From: Candidatus Brocadia sinica JPN1
GTDB lineage: Bacteria; Planctomycetota; Brocadiia; Brocadiales; Brocadiaceae
NCBI RefSeq assembly: GCF_000949635.1
Contig: NZ_BAFN01000001.1
Location: forward strand, 1,674,001 to 1,738,000
Reading direction: 5' to 3'
Length of the DNA: 64,000 bases
In this document: positions 28,172 through 36,674 of the stretch, in pieces
How the letters are laid out: every line of letters starts with the position of its first letter
How positions within the stretch are numbered: the stretch's first letter is position 1
Position numbers and translations under genes: made by a program
The notes under the pieces: model-generated
The model's database searches: none
What the model was told of the DNA's origin: nothing
What the model saw: only the letters and a program-made list of their open reading frames with translations

Positions 28172-29146
28172 ATGAAAGAAGAACTTTTATCTGATATCGA
28201 CTTTGCAAAGGATGTGCTATTCCTCGAAGCGGAAGCTATAAAAAATCTGATCAACCGTCTGGATCATAATTTTCAAAGGGCGGTTAATTTAATCTTTAAT
28301 TGTAAAGGCCGCGTGGTAGTTACTGGTATTGGGAAGGCGGGGATCATTGGCCAGAAAATTTCAGCTACACTGGCCAGCACGGGAACCCCTTCATACTGGA
28401 TACATTCGTCGGAGGCAAGGCACGGTGATCTTGGGCGCATTGTTACCAACGACATTGTCCTGGCGCTTTCTAATAGCGGTGAAACAGAGGTTGTTACGCT
28501 CTTGCCCTGGGTGAAACAGATTGGGGCAAAGGTGGTCGCCATGACGGGAAACAACAAGTCTTCTTTGGCCCAGCACAGTGACGTTGTTCTTGACATGGGA
28601 AAGATTAAGGAGCCGTGCCATTTAGGTCTTGCTCCATCGGCAAGCTCAACTGCAATGCTCGCCCTCGGTGACGCATTGGCCCTTACAGTTTTTAAAAAAC
28701 GAAATCTTGGGAAAGAAGATTATGCCTTTTATCATCCGGGCGGGGAGCTTGGCAGAAAATTGCTTACGGTAGAAATGGTCATGCGCAAGAATAAAGAGAA
28801 CCCGGTGGCCGATGAGGACATGCCTTTGTTAGATGTTCTTACAATTATGACAGAAAAAGCGGGTAATCCGGGCGCTGTGAGTGTTGTTGATAAACGGAAA
28901 AAACTCGTAGGATTTTTTACTGATGGCGATCTGAGAAGGCATTTGAAAAATGGCATATCATTTTTGCATTGCAGCGTGAAGGATGTTATGACGCGTTCGC
29001 CCAAAGTCATCCATGCCCACTGTTTAGTCGCCGAGGCATACAAGATACTAAGAGATCACAAAATCGATCAGCTTCCCGTGGTGGATGACTCCAACACGCC
29101 TGTCGGGATTATAGACGTACAGGATTTACTGGGGGTTGGATTTTAA
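28172..29146 (+). CDS. kdsD: Arabinose-5-phosphate isomerase KdsD/KpsF
   Basis: The 324-residue enzyme converts ribulose 5-phosphate to arabinose 5-phosphate, the first step to KDO. ATG 28172 gives the usual family length (E. coli KdsD has 328); the open frame extends 18 codons upstream through a repeat. The SIS domain has VVTGIGKAGIIGQKISATLA, ASTGTPSYWIHSSEARHGDL and LALSNSGETEVV. A pair of CBS domains (about 205-320) has FFTDGDLRRHL and HKIDQLPVVDD. It is followed after 8 bases by kdsC, the enzyme that finishes KDO synthesis. Confidence 0.93.
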   Translation: MKEELLSDIDFAKDVLFLEAEAIKNLINRLDHNFQRAVNLIFNCKGRVVVTGIGKAGIIGQKISATLASTGTPSYWIHSSEARHGDLGRIVTNDIVLALSNSGETEVVTLLPWVKQIGAKVVAMTGNNKSSLAQHSDVVLDMGKIKEPCHLGLAPSASSTAMLALGDALALTVFKKRNLGKEDYAFYHPGGELGRKLLTVEMVMRKNKENPVADEDMPLLDVLTIMTEKAGNPGAVSVVDKRKKLVGFFTDGDLRRHLKNGISFLHCSVKDVMTRSPKVIHAHCLVAEAYKILRDHKIDQLPVVDDSNTPVGIIDVQDLLGVGF

Positions 29147-29154
29147 AATTTAAT

Positions 29155-29697
29155 TTGATAAAAAATATAAAGCTCGTCATTGTTGATGTTGATGGTGTTT
29201 TAACGGATGGCACCATTTATGTTGATTCTCAAGGGTGCGAAATAAAGGCATTCAGTGTGCTGGATGGCACTGGCATTTCATATCTCCATCGCGCTGGGAT
29301 CAAAACCGCAATTATCAGCGGGAGGACCTGTGATGCTGTCATACATCGTGCGAAGGAACTGGGTATTGAGGATGTATACCAGGGAGCCAAAGATAAAATA
29401 GATGCCTATGGAAAAATCATGGAGAAATATGCACTTCGTGATGAAGAAGTGTGTTATATTGGTGACGACCTTATCGACCTTCCCATACTCCACCGCGTGG
29501 GATTCCCTGTTGCAGTTGCCAATGCATCACCCATTGTTAAATGCCAATCTGACTATGTTACAAAAGCAAGGGGAGGACACGGCGCAGTGAGAGAGGTTGC
29601 CGAAAAGATACTTAAATTTCAGGATAAATGGCATCTCATTATGGAGCGATACGATATAAGAAACCTGATATACAAGGAGAAAAAATGTGAATTCTAA
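29155..29697 (+). CDS. kdsC: 3-deoxy-manno-octulosonate-8-phosphatase KdsC
   Basis: The HAD-family phosphatase of 180 residues has the catalytic DxD motif in VIVDVDGVLTDGTIYVD, IISGRTCDAV (motif II) and VCYIGDDLIDLPIL (motif IV). The cap-less short form is typical of KdsC tetramers. It removes phosphate from KDO-8-P in the cytoplasm. TTG 29155 is the only reasonable in-frame start, 8 bases after kdsD. Its last 11 bases overlap the GTG start of hicB. Confidence 0.9.
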   Translation: MIKNIKLVIVDVDGVLTDGTIYVDSQGCEIKAFSVLDGTGISYLHRAGIKTAIISGRTCDAVIHRAKELGIEDVYQGAKDKIDAYGKIMEKYALRDEEVCYIGDDLIDLPILHRVGFPVAVANASPIVKCQSDYVTKARGGHGAVREVAEKILKFQDKWHLIMERYDIRNLIYKEKKCEF

Positions 29698-29941
29698 AAA
29701 TATAAAAAACCTTCAGCATACGATTAAGGCATTTATTAGAAAAGGAGAAAAATACTATATTGCAGAGTGTTATGAAATTGCTGTTGTTACACAGGGGAAA
29801 ACCCTGGATGAAACAATTGATAATCTTGAAGAAGCAATAAGGCTTCATTTAGAAAATGAAGATTTATCTGAGTTCGGTTTAGCCCCTAATCCGACTTTAT
29901 TAGTAACTATGGAGTTGGAAGCTATAGCTGATGTCGCCTAA
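29687..29941 (+). CDS. hicB: HicB-family antitoxin
   Basis: The 84-residue protein starts at GTG 29687, seven bases after AAGGAG and inside the end of kdsC. The degenerate RNase-H-like fold of HicB is visible: EKYYIAECYEIAVVTQGKTL, then DETIDNLEEAIRLHLE. The C-terminus lacks an obvious HTH or ribbon-helix-helix extension. HicB neutralises the HicA mRNA interferase and often represses the pair. Position inside an LPS-precursor operon means it is probably expressed with kdsC rather than from its own promoter. The partner hicA is broken. Confidence 0.82.
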   Translation: MNSKNIKNLQHTIKAFIRKGEKYYIAECYEIAVVTQGKTLDETIDNLEEAIRLHLENEDLSEFGLAPNPTLLVTMELEAIADVA

Positions 29942-30178
29942 ATTAAAAAGGCTTTCTGGAAAAGAAATTATTTCAATTTTAAACAAATTTGGTTTTGCCA
30001 TTTTACTCAAAGGGGTAGCCACATAAAACTCAAACGTATTGGTTCTGCCGGAGATAAGCAGACATTAACAATTCCTTCCCATGATGAACTTGACGTAGGA
30101 ACATTGCGTGCAATAGTAAGACAAGCCAGTCGTTATATTCCAGAAGAACAATTAAAACCCTATTTTTATAGTAAATGA
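29931..30178 (+). pseudogene. hicA: hicA mRNA-interferase gene, frameshifted
   Basis: From ATG 29931, inside the end of hicB, the frame reads MSPKLKRLSGKEIISILNKF and GFAIL, the HicA N-terminus. It then meets TAA at about 30024. Shifting by one base at about 29999-30010 restores QRGSHIKLKRIG (the HicA GSH catalytic region), then TIPSHDELDVGTLRAIVRQA and a TGA at 30176-30178. The total length of 248 bases is not a multiple of three. One base appears missing just before the catalytic His. This is either a true inactivating mutation or a sequencing error. Confidence 0.8.
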
Positions 30179-30218
30179 TTAAATCATAATAAAGGGTGTT
30201 TTTTATTTTTACACTGCC

Positions 30219-32186
30219 ATGACCATTCGAAGATACATACTCATTGGTATTCCCGTTGCCTGCATACTCTCTGTCATCGGATCGCTCGTTATCTCCAAGC
30301 CAAAAAAAGAGATTGGGAATCAAAAGGAAATTCCTTCCCCACAAAAACAGGTTCGCAATATAAGCACTATAACTGGTACAGACACAGTAACGCAAACAGT
30401 ACAGGGTCTGACTATGCCAAATTACGACGAGCAGGGGAAAGAGGTTGTAATTATGCGTGGAGAAAATACCATCCTTCTGAATGATAATGTCTATAAAATC
30501 ATTGCTCCGGAAATTGAAGTCCTGGATTCTACAAGGCCTGAAAGTGAAACGTATTCTTTTTTGATCACATCCAACACGGGGGAGATGAATAAGACCTCTG
30601 ATGAAGGTTATCTCTCCGATAATGTGGTTGTTCATATCGATCCGGAAACCCAGCTCAATACCGACTATTTGAGATACTTACCCGAGAAAAAGTTTGTATA
30701 TACCGACGACCCTGTTGCCATCAATGGGAAGGGTGTAAAAATAGTAGGACAGGGCTGTGAAATAGATCTTATTAATAAGAAGATGTGGATCAAAAAAGAC
30801 GCGGAGATGGAAATGGATGGTGTTAAAAACGACCTCTTTTTTCTGTCACAGGACAGCGCCCAGCAAACTGCGCAGAATCAGTCAGATGAAAATGGTACAA
30901 GAGAAATGCCATTCGAAAAAACCTTTATCCGCTCGAGCGGACAACTTATTTTTGATAGACACCCCGATGCAAATATTATGACGTTTAACGACAATGTTGA
31001 GATTAAAAAGGGTAGTTCGACGGTTTTTTCCGACAAGCTGGTCGTTTTTCTTGACCCGGAAACAAAGAAAACAAAACAGGCCATCGCCAGCGGGAATGTA
31101 CTCGCATCGCAAGGAACAAAAATTGCCAAGGGAAGTTTTTTGACCTGGGATGTCAATACTCAAAGCGCAATTCTGGAAGACGCGCAGAAGGCAGAATTTG
31201 TCGAAGATAATCTGAATATTGACGCGCAGAAAATGATTTTCTATAAGGATATGGGTAAAATAGACGTTCCGAGTTCCGGTAGCTTAAAAGCTACGATGAA
31301 AGAAAAAGAGGGTAAAAAAAAGGCGTTTGCGGAAACAGGGAATGACGACAAAAATATTCGTGTGAAATGGGATGGGAAAATGAATTTTTTGGATGATACA
31401 CGAGAGGCAAATTTTGAAAAGAATGTTGAGGTAAGGAAGGAAAATTCAACCTTATCATGTGATAATCTTAAAGTAACGTTTAACGATCATGATTATAACC
31501 TGCAGACTTTGAAGGCTACAGAAAAAATACACATCCTTGACAAGAAGGGCAACTTATTCAAAGAGGCCGTTGGAGATCAGGCCACCTGGGATGTAAAAAA
31601 TAAGGTCACCATCTTACGGGGGCAACCCTTTGCTTTGTTGAGAGAAGGAAACAAAAGACAAATTCTTGCCCCCAGGGTTTTGTTTTATGAGGATGGAAGG
31701 AAAGTGTTGTGTGAGGGCAAGGGAAGTTTGTATGAAAAGGGGGAAGAAAAACTTTTTAACGAAAATACTGAGGAAACAGATATAAAAGTGAACTGGGCTA
31801 AAAAAATGATCTATTATGACGCATTAAAAAAAACGAGCTTTTATGAAGTGGTGGAGGTTACGAGAGGTGGGCAAAAGTTGAACGGCGACCAGATCGATGC
31901 TTATCTGGGCCGTGACAATAAGATAACGAAAATCATTGCCACAGGCAATGTCTATTTTTTTAGCAAGAGTTTGAGTGGCAGTGAAGGGTTAGGGTCACTC
32001 TTCACCTGGGATTTAGTAAAAAATGTAGCTATACTGACAGGCAATCCAAATGCGGAATTACGAAAGGAAGGCTCACGAACATTTTCAGAAAAGGTATATT
32101 TTGATATGGCTAAAAACCGGGTTACCTGGGAAGGCAGACCACACTGGCAACTCATCAGCAAAGAAACAAAAAGTTCGGAGAAATAA
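30219..32186 (+). CDS. LptC-like protein with OstA/LptA-like repeats
   Basis: The 655-residue protein starts with one membrane anchor (residues 7-25, ILIGIPVACILSVIGSLVI), followed by an LptC-type domain (GLTMPNYDEQGKEVVIMRGE, then IIAPEIEVLDS). Several beta-rich blocks follow whose repeated strands (VEIKKGSSTVFSDKLVVFLD, VEVRKENSTLSCDNLKVTF, VEVTRGGQKLNGDQIDAYLG) match the LptA/OstA jelly-roll pattern. Ordinary LptC is about 190 residues, so LptC and bridge modules seem joined in one chain. It would carry lipid A-type glycolipid across the periplasm. It follows kdsC and the hic genes. Confidence 0.78.
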   Translation: MTIRRYILIGIPVACILSVIGSLVISKPKKEIGNQKEIPSPQKQVRNISTITGTDTVTQTVQGLTMPNYDEQGKEVVIMRGENTILLNDNVYKIIAPEIEVLDSTRPESETYSFLITSNTGEMNKTSDEGYLSDNVVVHIDPETQLNTDYLRYLPEKKFVYTDDPVAINGKGVKIVGQGCEIDLINKKMWIKKDAEMEMDGVKNDLFFLSQDSAQQTAQNQSDENGTREMPFEKTFIRSSGQLIFDRHPDANIMTFNDNVEIKKGSSTVFSDKLVVFLDPETKKTKQAIASGNVLASQGTKIAKGSFLTWDVNTQSAILEDAQKAEFVEDNLNIDAQKMIFYKDMGKIDVPSSGSLKATMKEKEGKKKAFAETGNDDKNIRVKWDGKMNFLDDTREANFEKNVEVRKENSTLSCDNLKVTFNDHDYNLQTLKATEKIHILDKKGNLFKEAVGDQATWDVKNKVTILRGQPFALLREGNKRQILAPRVLFYEDGRKVLCEGKGSLYEKGEEKLFNENTEETDIKVNWAKKMIYYDALKKTSFYEVVEVTRGGQKLNGDQIDAYLGRDNKITKIIATGNVYFFSKSLSGSEGLGSLFTWDLVKNVAILTGNPNAELRKEGSRTFSEKVYFDMAKNRVTWEGRPHWQLISKETKSSEK

Positions 32187-32190
32187 ACAG

Positions 32191-33984
32191 ATGCGTTATA
32201 TTCCAATCGCGATTTCTTTTTTATTAACCTTCCCGGTGGTATCGGTTTTTGCACAGGATACCAGGCAGGTTGAAATCTTTGCGCGTCATGGCGTATTAGA
32301 GGATGTGCCGGAAAATACGTTTGCAGCATTAGAAAGGGTTGCCGAGTTAGGTATCGATGGGATTGAAATTGATATTCGGCAAACAAAAGATAATCAGCTT
32401 ATATTGATGTGCGATGAAACGATCGATAGAACAACCGATGGGAAAGGGCGCGTTGATCAGTTGCTATATGCCGAGATACAACAATATGATGCCGGTTTGT
32501 GGCGTGGCATTGCGTTCAGGAAAGAACGGGTGCCCCTGCTTTCCGATGTCCTGAAATTTTGTAAAGTTAACGATCTCAAATTGATCCTGAATGCCAAACA
32601 AGCTTGTTTGGAAAAACAAGTGTTGGATCTTGTCAATAAGTTTGGGATGTCTTCGCAGGTATATTTATGGGGGACGCTGAGAAATCTTAACACGGAAGAT
32701 GCAGAATCCTATGGGAAAGAACTCGTTTTTGTATCGCCGGAGGAAATGGCTGAAGAAAAAATTAATCTGATACACGAGGAAAAGAAATACGCATTTTCGG
32801 TTATACTCGAAAATGATGACAGAAAGACCATAAAGGAATGTGTCAAGAGAGGGGCGGATGTTATCCTGGTAGATTATCCCTGTGTTGCCATGGATATCCT
32901 GAATATGAAAAGCCAGATAAATGTTAAGGGAAGGCCAGGAAAAAGAGAGATTTCCGGTTCACGGCAAGACGCAAACAACAATGCTGGGTATCTTCAGGGG
33001 CAAGTAAAAAATCTGGTAAAAACAATGGAGGGCGCTGACTCTGATAAAGCAAAGACTGCTGCGATGGCGCTGATGGTGTTGCCGCAGAGGTACACGGCGC
33101 CCCCTCTTTTAAAACTTCTCGAAGATAAAAAACCACAGGTAAAACAAAACGCTGCCTGGGCGCTCGGATTTTGCGGTGATGATAGTATTGCGGCATACGT
33201 ACAAGATCTTCTCAAAGACAAAAACACTGCGGTACGCAGAGAAGCGGTTCTTGCACTAAAGCGACTAGGCGCCAAACAATCGGTTCCGGCGCTTGCAGAA
33301 GCATTAAAGACCGAAACCGATCCGGATGTAAAATATGATATAGCGCGGGCTTTCGGAACACTTGGAGACCAAAGTACTGTTTTCACATTAAGTACTCTGC
33401 TTACGAAAGAAAAAAGCTGGTATGTGAAAAGTGGCTGTGTGGAGGCATTGGGGCACATTGGCAGCGATAAGGCTATGAATATCCTGGCGAAGATTTTGGT
33501 TACTGATGCCGGGGAAGACGCTATATGGGCACGAACAAAGGCTGCATGGGCATTGGCTGCGATTGGGGAAAAATCCATTCCTTTGTTGACAGCTGCGCTG
33601 AACGACAATGAGGAAGTGACGAGACGCAGGGCGGGATGGGCGCTGGTAAAGATTGGTAGTCCTTCAACAAAGGCGTTAATTGCCTCATTGCGTGAAATTA
33701 ACAAGTATGCAAGGGAACGTGCAGCACAAATCCTTGGTTGGATTGGCGACGAAAGAGCGGTTACTTCACTCATATGGGCGCTCAAGGATAAAGAACCGTC
33801 TGTTGTGGGTTCTGCAGCCTGGGCATTGGGCAGGATTGGCAATCCCAAAGCGCTTTCCGCGCTCCATGGTCTGATCAATAATAATAACGAAGATGTCAGA
33901 GCGAATGCGGTTGAGGCTGTGGAAAGAATCGTGGCAAAAACAGAAAAAACGGCCTATTATACAGAACCTGCACAAAAACCATAA
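32191..33984 (+). CDS. Secreted GDPD-like domain fused to HEAT repeats, catalytic residues altered
   Basis: ATG 32191 follows GGAG and gives 597 residues with a signal peptide (about 1-21, ending VFAQD). Residues 27-260 match glycerophosphodiester phosphodiesterases: PENTFAALERVAELG, GIEIDIRQTKDN (E59, D61) and DRTTDGKGRVDQL. The invariant HR of the first motif is reversed (R32-H33-G34), and the second catalytic His is Cys74 (LMCDET). Residues 290-590 are HEAT/PBS-lyase repeats (AAWALGFCGDDS, AAQILGWIGDER, AAWALGRIGNPK). It may bind rather than cleave phosphodiesters. It follows the LptC-like gene by 4 bases. Confidence 0.82.
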   Translation: MRYIPIAISFLLTFPVVSVFAQDTRQVEIFARHGVLEDVPENTFAALERVAELGIDGIEIDIRQTKDNQLILMCDETIDRTTDGKGRVDQLLYAEIQQYDAGLWRGIAFRKERVPLLSDVLKFCKVNDLKLILNAKQACLEKQVLDLVNKFGMSSQVYLWGTLRNLNTEDAESYGKELVFVSPEEMAEEKINLIHEEKKYAFSVILENDDRKTIKECVKRGADVILVDYPCVAMDILNMKSQINVKGRPGKREISGSRQDANNNAGYLQGQVKNLVKTMEGADSDKAKTAAMALMVLPQRYTAPPLLKLLEDKKPQVKQNAAWALGFCGDDSIAAYVQDLLKDKNTAVRREAVLALKRLGAKQSVPALAEALKTETDPDVKYDIARAFGTLGDQSTVFTLSTLLTKEKSWYVKSGCVEALGHIGSDKAMNILAKILVTDAGEDAIWARTKAAWALAAIGEKSIPLLTAALNDNEEVTRRRAGWALVKIGSPSTKALIASLREINKYARERAAQILGWIGDERAVTSLIWALKDKEPSVVGSAAWALGRIGNPKALSALHGLINNNNEDVRANAVEAVERIVAKTEKTAYYTEPAQKP

Positions 33985-33991
33985 AACGTGG

Positions 33992-34020
33992 TTGATTAAT
34001 GCGTAATTTTTCAATATTAT
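33992..34020 (+). promoter_or_regulatory. Candidate sigma-70 promoter for cobA-hemD
   Basis: TTGATT (33992-33997) and TATTAT (34015-34020) are 17 bases apart, 46 bases before the ATG of the CobA-HemD gene. The inverted repeat TTAATGC/GCATTAA (33996-34002 and 34034-34040) brackets the -10 element. No factor is known. Confidence 0.5.
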
Positions 34021-34066
34021 AGTATTTTAATTTGCATTAAAAATACTTAAGAAAGGTCTTGTTTCG

Positions 34067-35614
34067 ATGAAACGCAGCCTTGTATATCTTGTGGGTGCAG
34101 GTCCGGGTGACCCACGACTTATTACCGTAAAAGGCCTGGAATGTATAAAAAAAGCTGATGTAATCATATATGATTATCTGGTAAACATAGACCTCCTCAA
34201 AGCCGCCAGGCCTGATGCAGAATTTATCTATGTCGGCAAACAGGGAGGCGCGCACACCCTCGAACAAGACGAGATTAATCAATTGCTTGTGAAAAAGGCG
34301 CTGGAAGACAAAATAGTTACCCGGCTAAAAGGTGGCGATCCGTACGTCTTCGGACGCGGTGGAGAAGAGGCGCTGGTGCTCCATGAAAACCGCGTGCCTT
34401 TTGAGGTAGTTCCTGGCATTACTGCGGCCATCGCGACTCCTAATTATGCAGGTATCCCTGTTACCCATCGTGACTTTACCTCCACTTTTGGACTAATCAC
34501 CGGGCACGAAGACCCCACAAAAGACGAAAGCTCAATCGATTGGGCAAAGATAAGCACCGGAATCGGTACACTCGCATTTTATATGGGGATCAAAAACCTT
34601 CCGTATATTACCGGACAGCTCATGAAACACGGCCGTTCCAAAGATACCCCTGTTGCCGTGATTCGATGGGGGACCACGCCACAGCAAAAGACGGTGGTGG
34701 GAACGCTGGATACAATTGTACAAAAAGCCAAGGATATCCGCCCGCCTGCAATTACCATAGTTGGTGAAGTAGTAAAACTGCGGGAACAACTCAACTGGTT
34801 TGAGACCAAGCCGTTATTCGGAAAGACGATCGTCGTGACACGTTCGAGGGAGCAGGCGAGTGAATTTGCAGATCAATTATACGAACATGGCGCGCAGGTC
34901 ATCGAATTTCCTACCATTGAGATTACAAAACCTGATGCTGTTCAACCCCTGGATGAAGCTATAAACAGCATCCAATCCTATGATTGGCTTGTTTTTACGA
35001 GTATCAATGGTGCCGATGCTTTTTTTCAGCGGCTGTTCGAACTGGGAAAGGATATTCGTGATCTTAAAGGCATTAAGGTTTGTGCTATTGGGCCGGCAAC
35101 AGAAGGTGGTATTGAAAAGTACCATATAAAGGTCGATTGCAGACCGCCGAAGTTTGTTGCGGAGTCTGTGGTAGAGGAATTAAAGAAAATAACGGGTATA
35201 AAGGGCGAAAAATTCCTGTTGCCTAGGGCAGATATTGCCAGAAGCTTTCTCCCCGAAGAGCTTCAAAAGTTAGGGGGAGAGGTGACCGATTTAGTAGCTT
35301 ACAAGACCATCATGGCACAACCGAGGAATATCAATCTTGTTGACAAGATTAAAAACGGAGAAATTCATATTATCACGTTTACCAGCTCCTCGACCGTCAG
35401 GAATTTTGCGCAAATTGTCGGTGAGAAAAACATTGCTGCGTTGAATGGGCACGTGCAGTTTGCCAGCATTGGCCCAATTACCACACAAACAGCGGAGGAT
35501 GTGGGACTTCGCGTTACGATCCGGGCTGATGAATATACCATTCCCGGATTAGTCAGCGCTATCCTGAAAAGCGTCACTTCCGCTACCATCCAAAACAGCT
35601 ATAAATCATTATGA
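34067..35614 (+). CDS. Uroporphyrinogen-III C-methyltransferase/uroporphyrinogen-III synthase fusion
   Basis: The 515-residue bifunctional enzyme has an N-terminal SUMT domain (1-245) with VYLVGAGPGDPRLITVKGL, IIYDYLV, VTRLKGGDPYVFGRGGEEA and GITAAIATPNYAGIPVTHR. A C-terminal HemD domain (about 250-505) has KTIVVTRSREQASEFADQL, WLVFTSINGADAFF and ITFTSSSTVRNF. It closes the tetrapyrrole ring and methylates it to precorrin-2 for sirohaem, haem d1 or B12. The fused form is common in clostridia and planctomycetes. An ample corrinoid supply fits the B12/radical SAM enzymes of the left cluster. Confidence 0.93.
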   Translation: MKRSLVYLVGAGPGDPRLITVKGLECIKKADVIIYDYLVNIDLLKAARPDAEFIYVGKQGGAHTLEQDEINQLLVKKALEDKIVTRLKGGDPYVFGRGGEEALVLHENRVPFEVVPGITAAIATPNYAGIPVTHRDFTSTFGLITGHEDPTKDESSIDWAKISTGIGTLAFYMGIKNLPYITGQLMKHGRSKDTPVAVIRWGTTPQQKTVVGTLDTIVQKAKDIRPPAITIVGEVVKLREQLNWFETKPLFGKTIVVTRSREQASEFADQLYEHGAQVIEFPTIEITKPDAVQPLDEAINSIQSYDWLVFTSINGADAFFQRLFELGKDIRDLKGIKVCAIGPATEGGIEKYHIKVDCRPPKFVAESVVEELKKITGIKGEKFLLPRADIARSFLPEELQKLGGEVTDLVAYKTIMAQPRNINLVDKIKNGEIHIITFTSSSTVRNFAQIVGEKNIAALNGHVQFASIGPITTQTAEDVGLRVTIRADEYTIPGLVSAILKSVTSATIQNSYKSL

Positions 35615-35701
35615 TGCGAATCGTAACTTCTGTTTTGTTGAAGGGAAATTTTATACGGCCTGATGTCTGGTAAAATTTCTGTTAACAATTGAAGAGGTAG
35701 A

Positions 35702-36544
35702 ATGATTGAAGAAGTAAAAGACAGGATATTTGCTGTTTTAGATGGATCATCAAACGATAATTTATTTAACAGGATATTCCATCTTTCCATTATGGCATTG
35801 ATTTCCCTTAACGTCCTTGCCGTTGTTTTGGAAACAGTAGAAAGTCTTTCATCTCAATACGTGATTTTTTTTAAAACATTTGAGGTGTTTTCAGTGTCAG
35901 TGTTCACTCTCGAATACCTTTTCCGAATGTGGACTTGTACTGTGGACACCCGGTTTCATGGCGCTATTAACGGGAGAATCAGATTTGCGGTGACACCTTT
36001 TGCCCTTGTGGATTTGATGGCGGTTTTGCCATTCTACGTACCGATGTTTCTTCCCCTCGATTTGAGATTTATAAGGGCATTACGGCTTTTTCGTTTGTTT
36101 CGCATCCTGAAAATGGGAAGATATTCTGAGTCTTTGAGAATGCTGGGAAATGTGCTGAGAGAAAAGAAGGAAGAGCTGCTAATTACGATATTTGGGGTAC
36201 TGATTCTGCTGGTGATTACCTCGAGCCTGATGTACTTTATTGAAAATGAGGCACAGCCGGATGCCTTTTCGAGTATCCCGGCGGCAATGTGGTGGGGGGT
36301 GGCTACCTTAACCACGGTTGGCTATGGAGACGTTTATCCCGTAACTCCTCTGGGAAAGTTTTTGGGGGCGATAATTGCTCTCCTGGGGATTGGAACACTT
36401 GCAGTTCCAGCAGGGATACTTACTTCCGGTTTTGCTGAGAAAATTCAAAGAAAGTATAGAAAAAGCACCATATGCCCGCATTGCAGAAAAGAGATTGATG
36501 AACCGAAGGAAAAGTTGCCTGGCAGCAAACAAATAGGATGGTAG
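35702..36544 (+). CDS. Voltage-gated potassium channel (six-TM Kv family)
   Basis: The 280-residue protein starts at ATG after GAAGAGG. Six membrane segments are visible: S1 near 25-45, S2 near 60-80, S3 near 105-120, the S4 sensor RFIRALRLFRLFRILK with Arg/Lys every third residue, S5 (ELLITIFGVLILLVITSSLM) and S6. The filter TTVGYGD marks a K+ channel. A short cytoplasmic tail carries CPHC, too little for a full zinc ribbon. It lies downstream of cobA-hemD; nothing links the functions. Confidence 0.92.
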   Translation: MIEEVKDRIFAVLDGSSNDNLFNRIFHLSIMALISLNVLAVVLETVESLSSQYVIFFKTFEVFSVSVFTLEYLFRMWTCTVDTRFHGAINGRIRFAVTPFALVDLMAVLPFYVPMFLPLDLRFIRALRLFRLFRILKMGRYSESLRMLGNVLREKKEELLITIFGVLILLVITSSLMYFIENEAQPDAFSSIPAAMWWGVATLTTVGYGDVYPVTPLGKFLGAIIALLGIGTLAVPAGILTSGFAEKIQRKYRKSTICPHCRKEIDEPKEKLPGSKQIGW

Positions 36545-36674
36545 GGAAGAGATGTTCCGCCGTCTTTCAAAAGAAAAGGAATTTAAAATAGATAAATCTA
36601 CCTATGCTTGCCGGCTTTTGTCATTTCTCCGGAGATTTACTATGGAGTATTAAACAGGCGTTTACTAATCATTG

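Noticed and set aside
35615-35701. Possible terminator or promoter between cobA-hemD and the K+ channel gene
   Set aside because: No stable stem with a T-run and no -35/-10 pair with acceptable spacing could be found.
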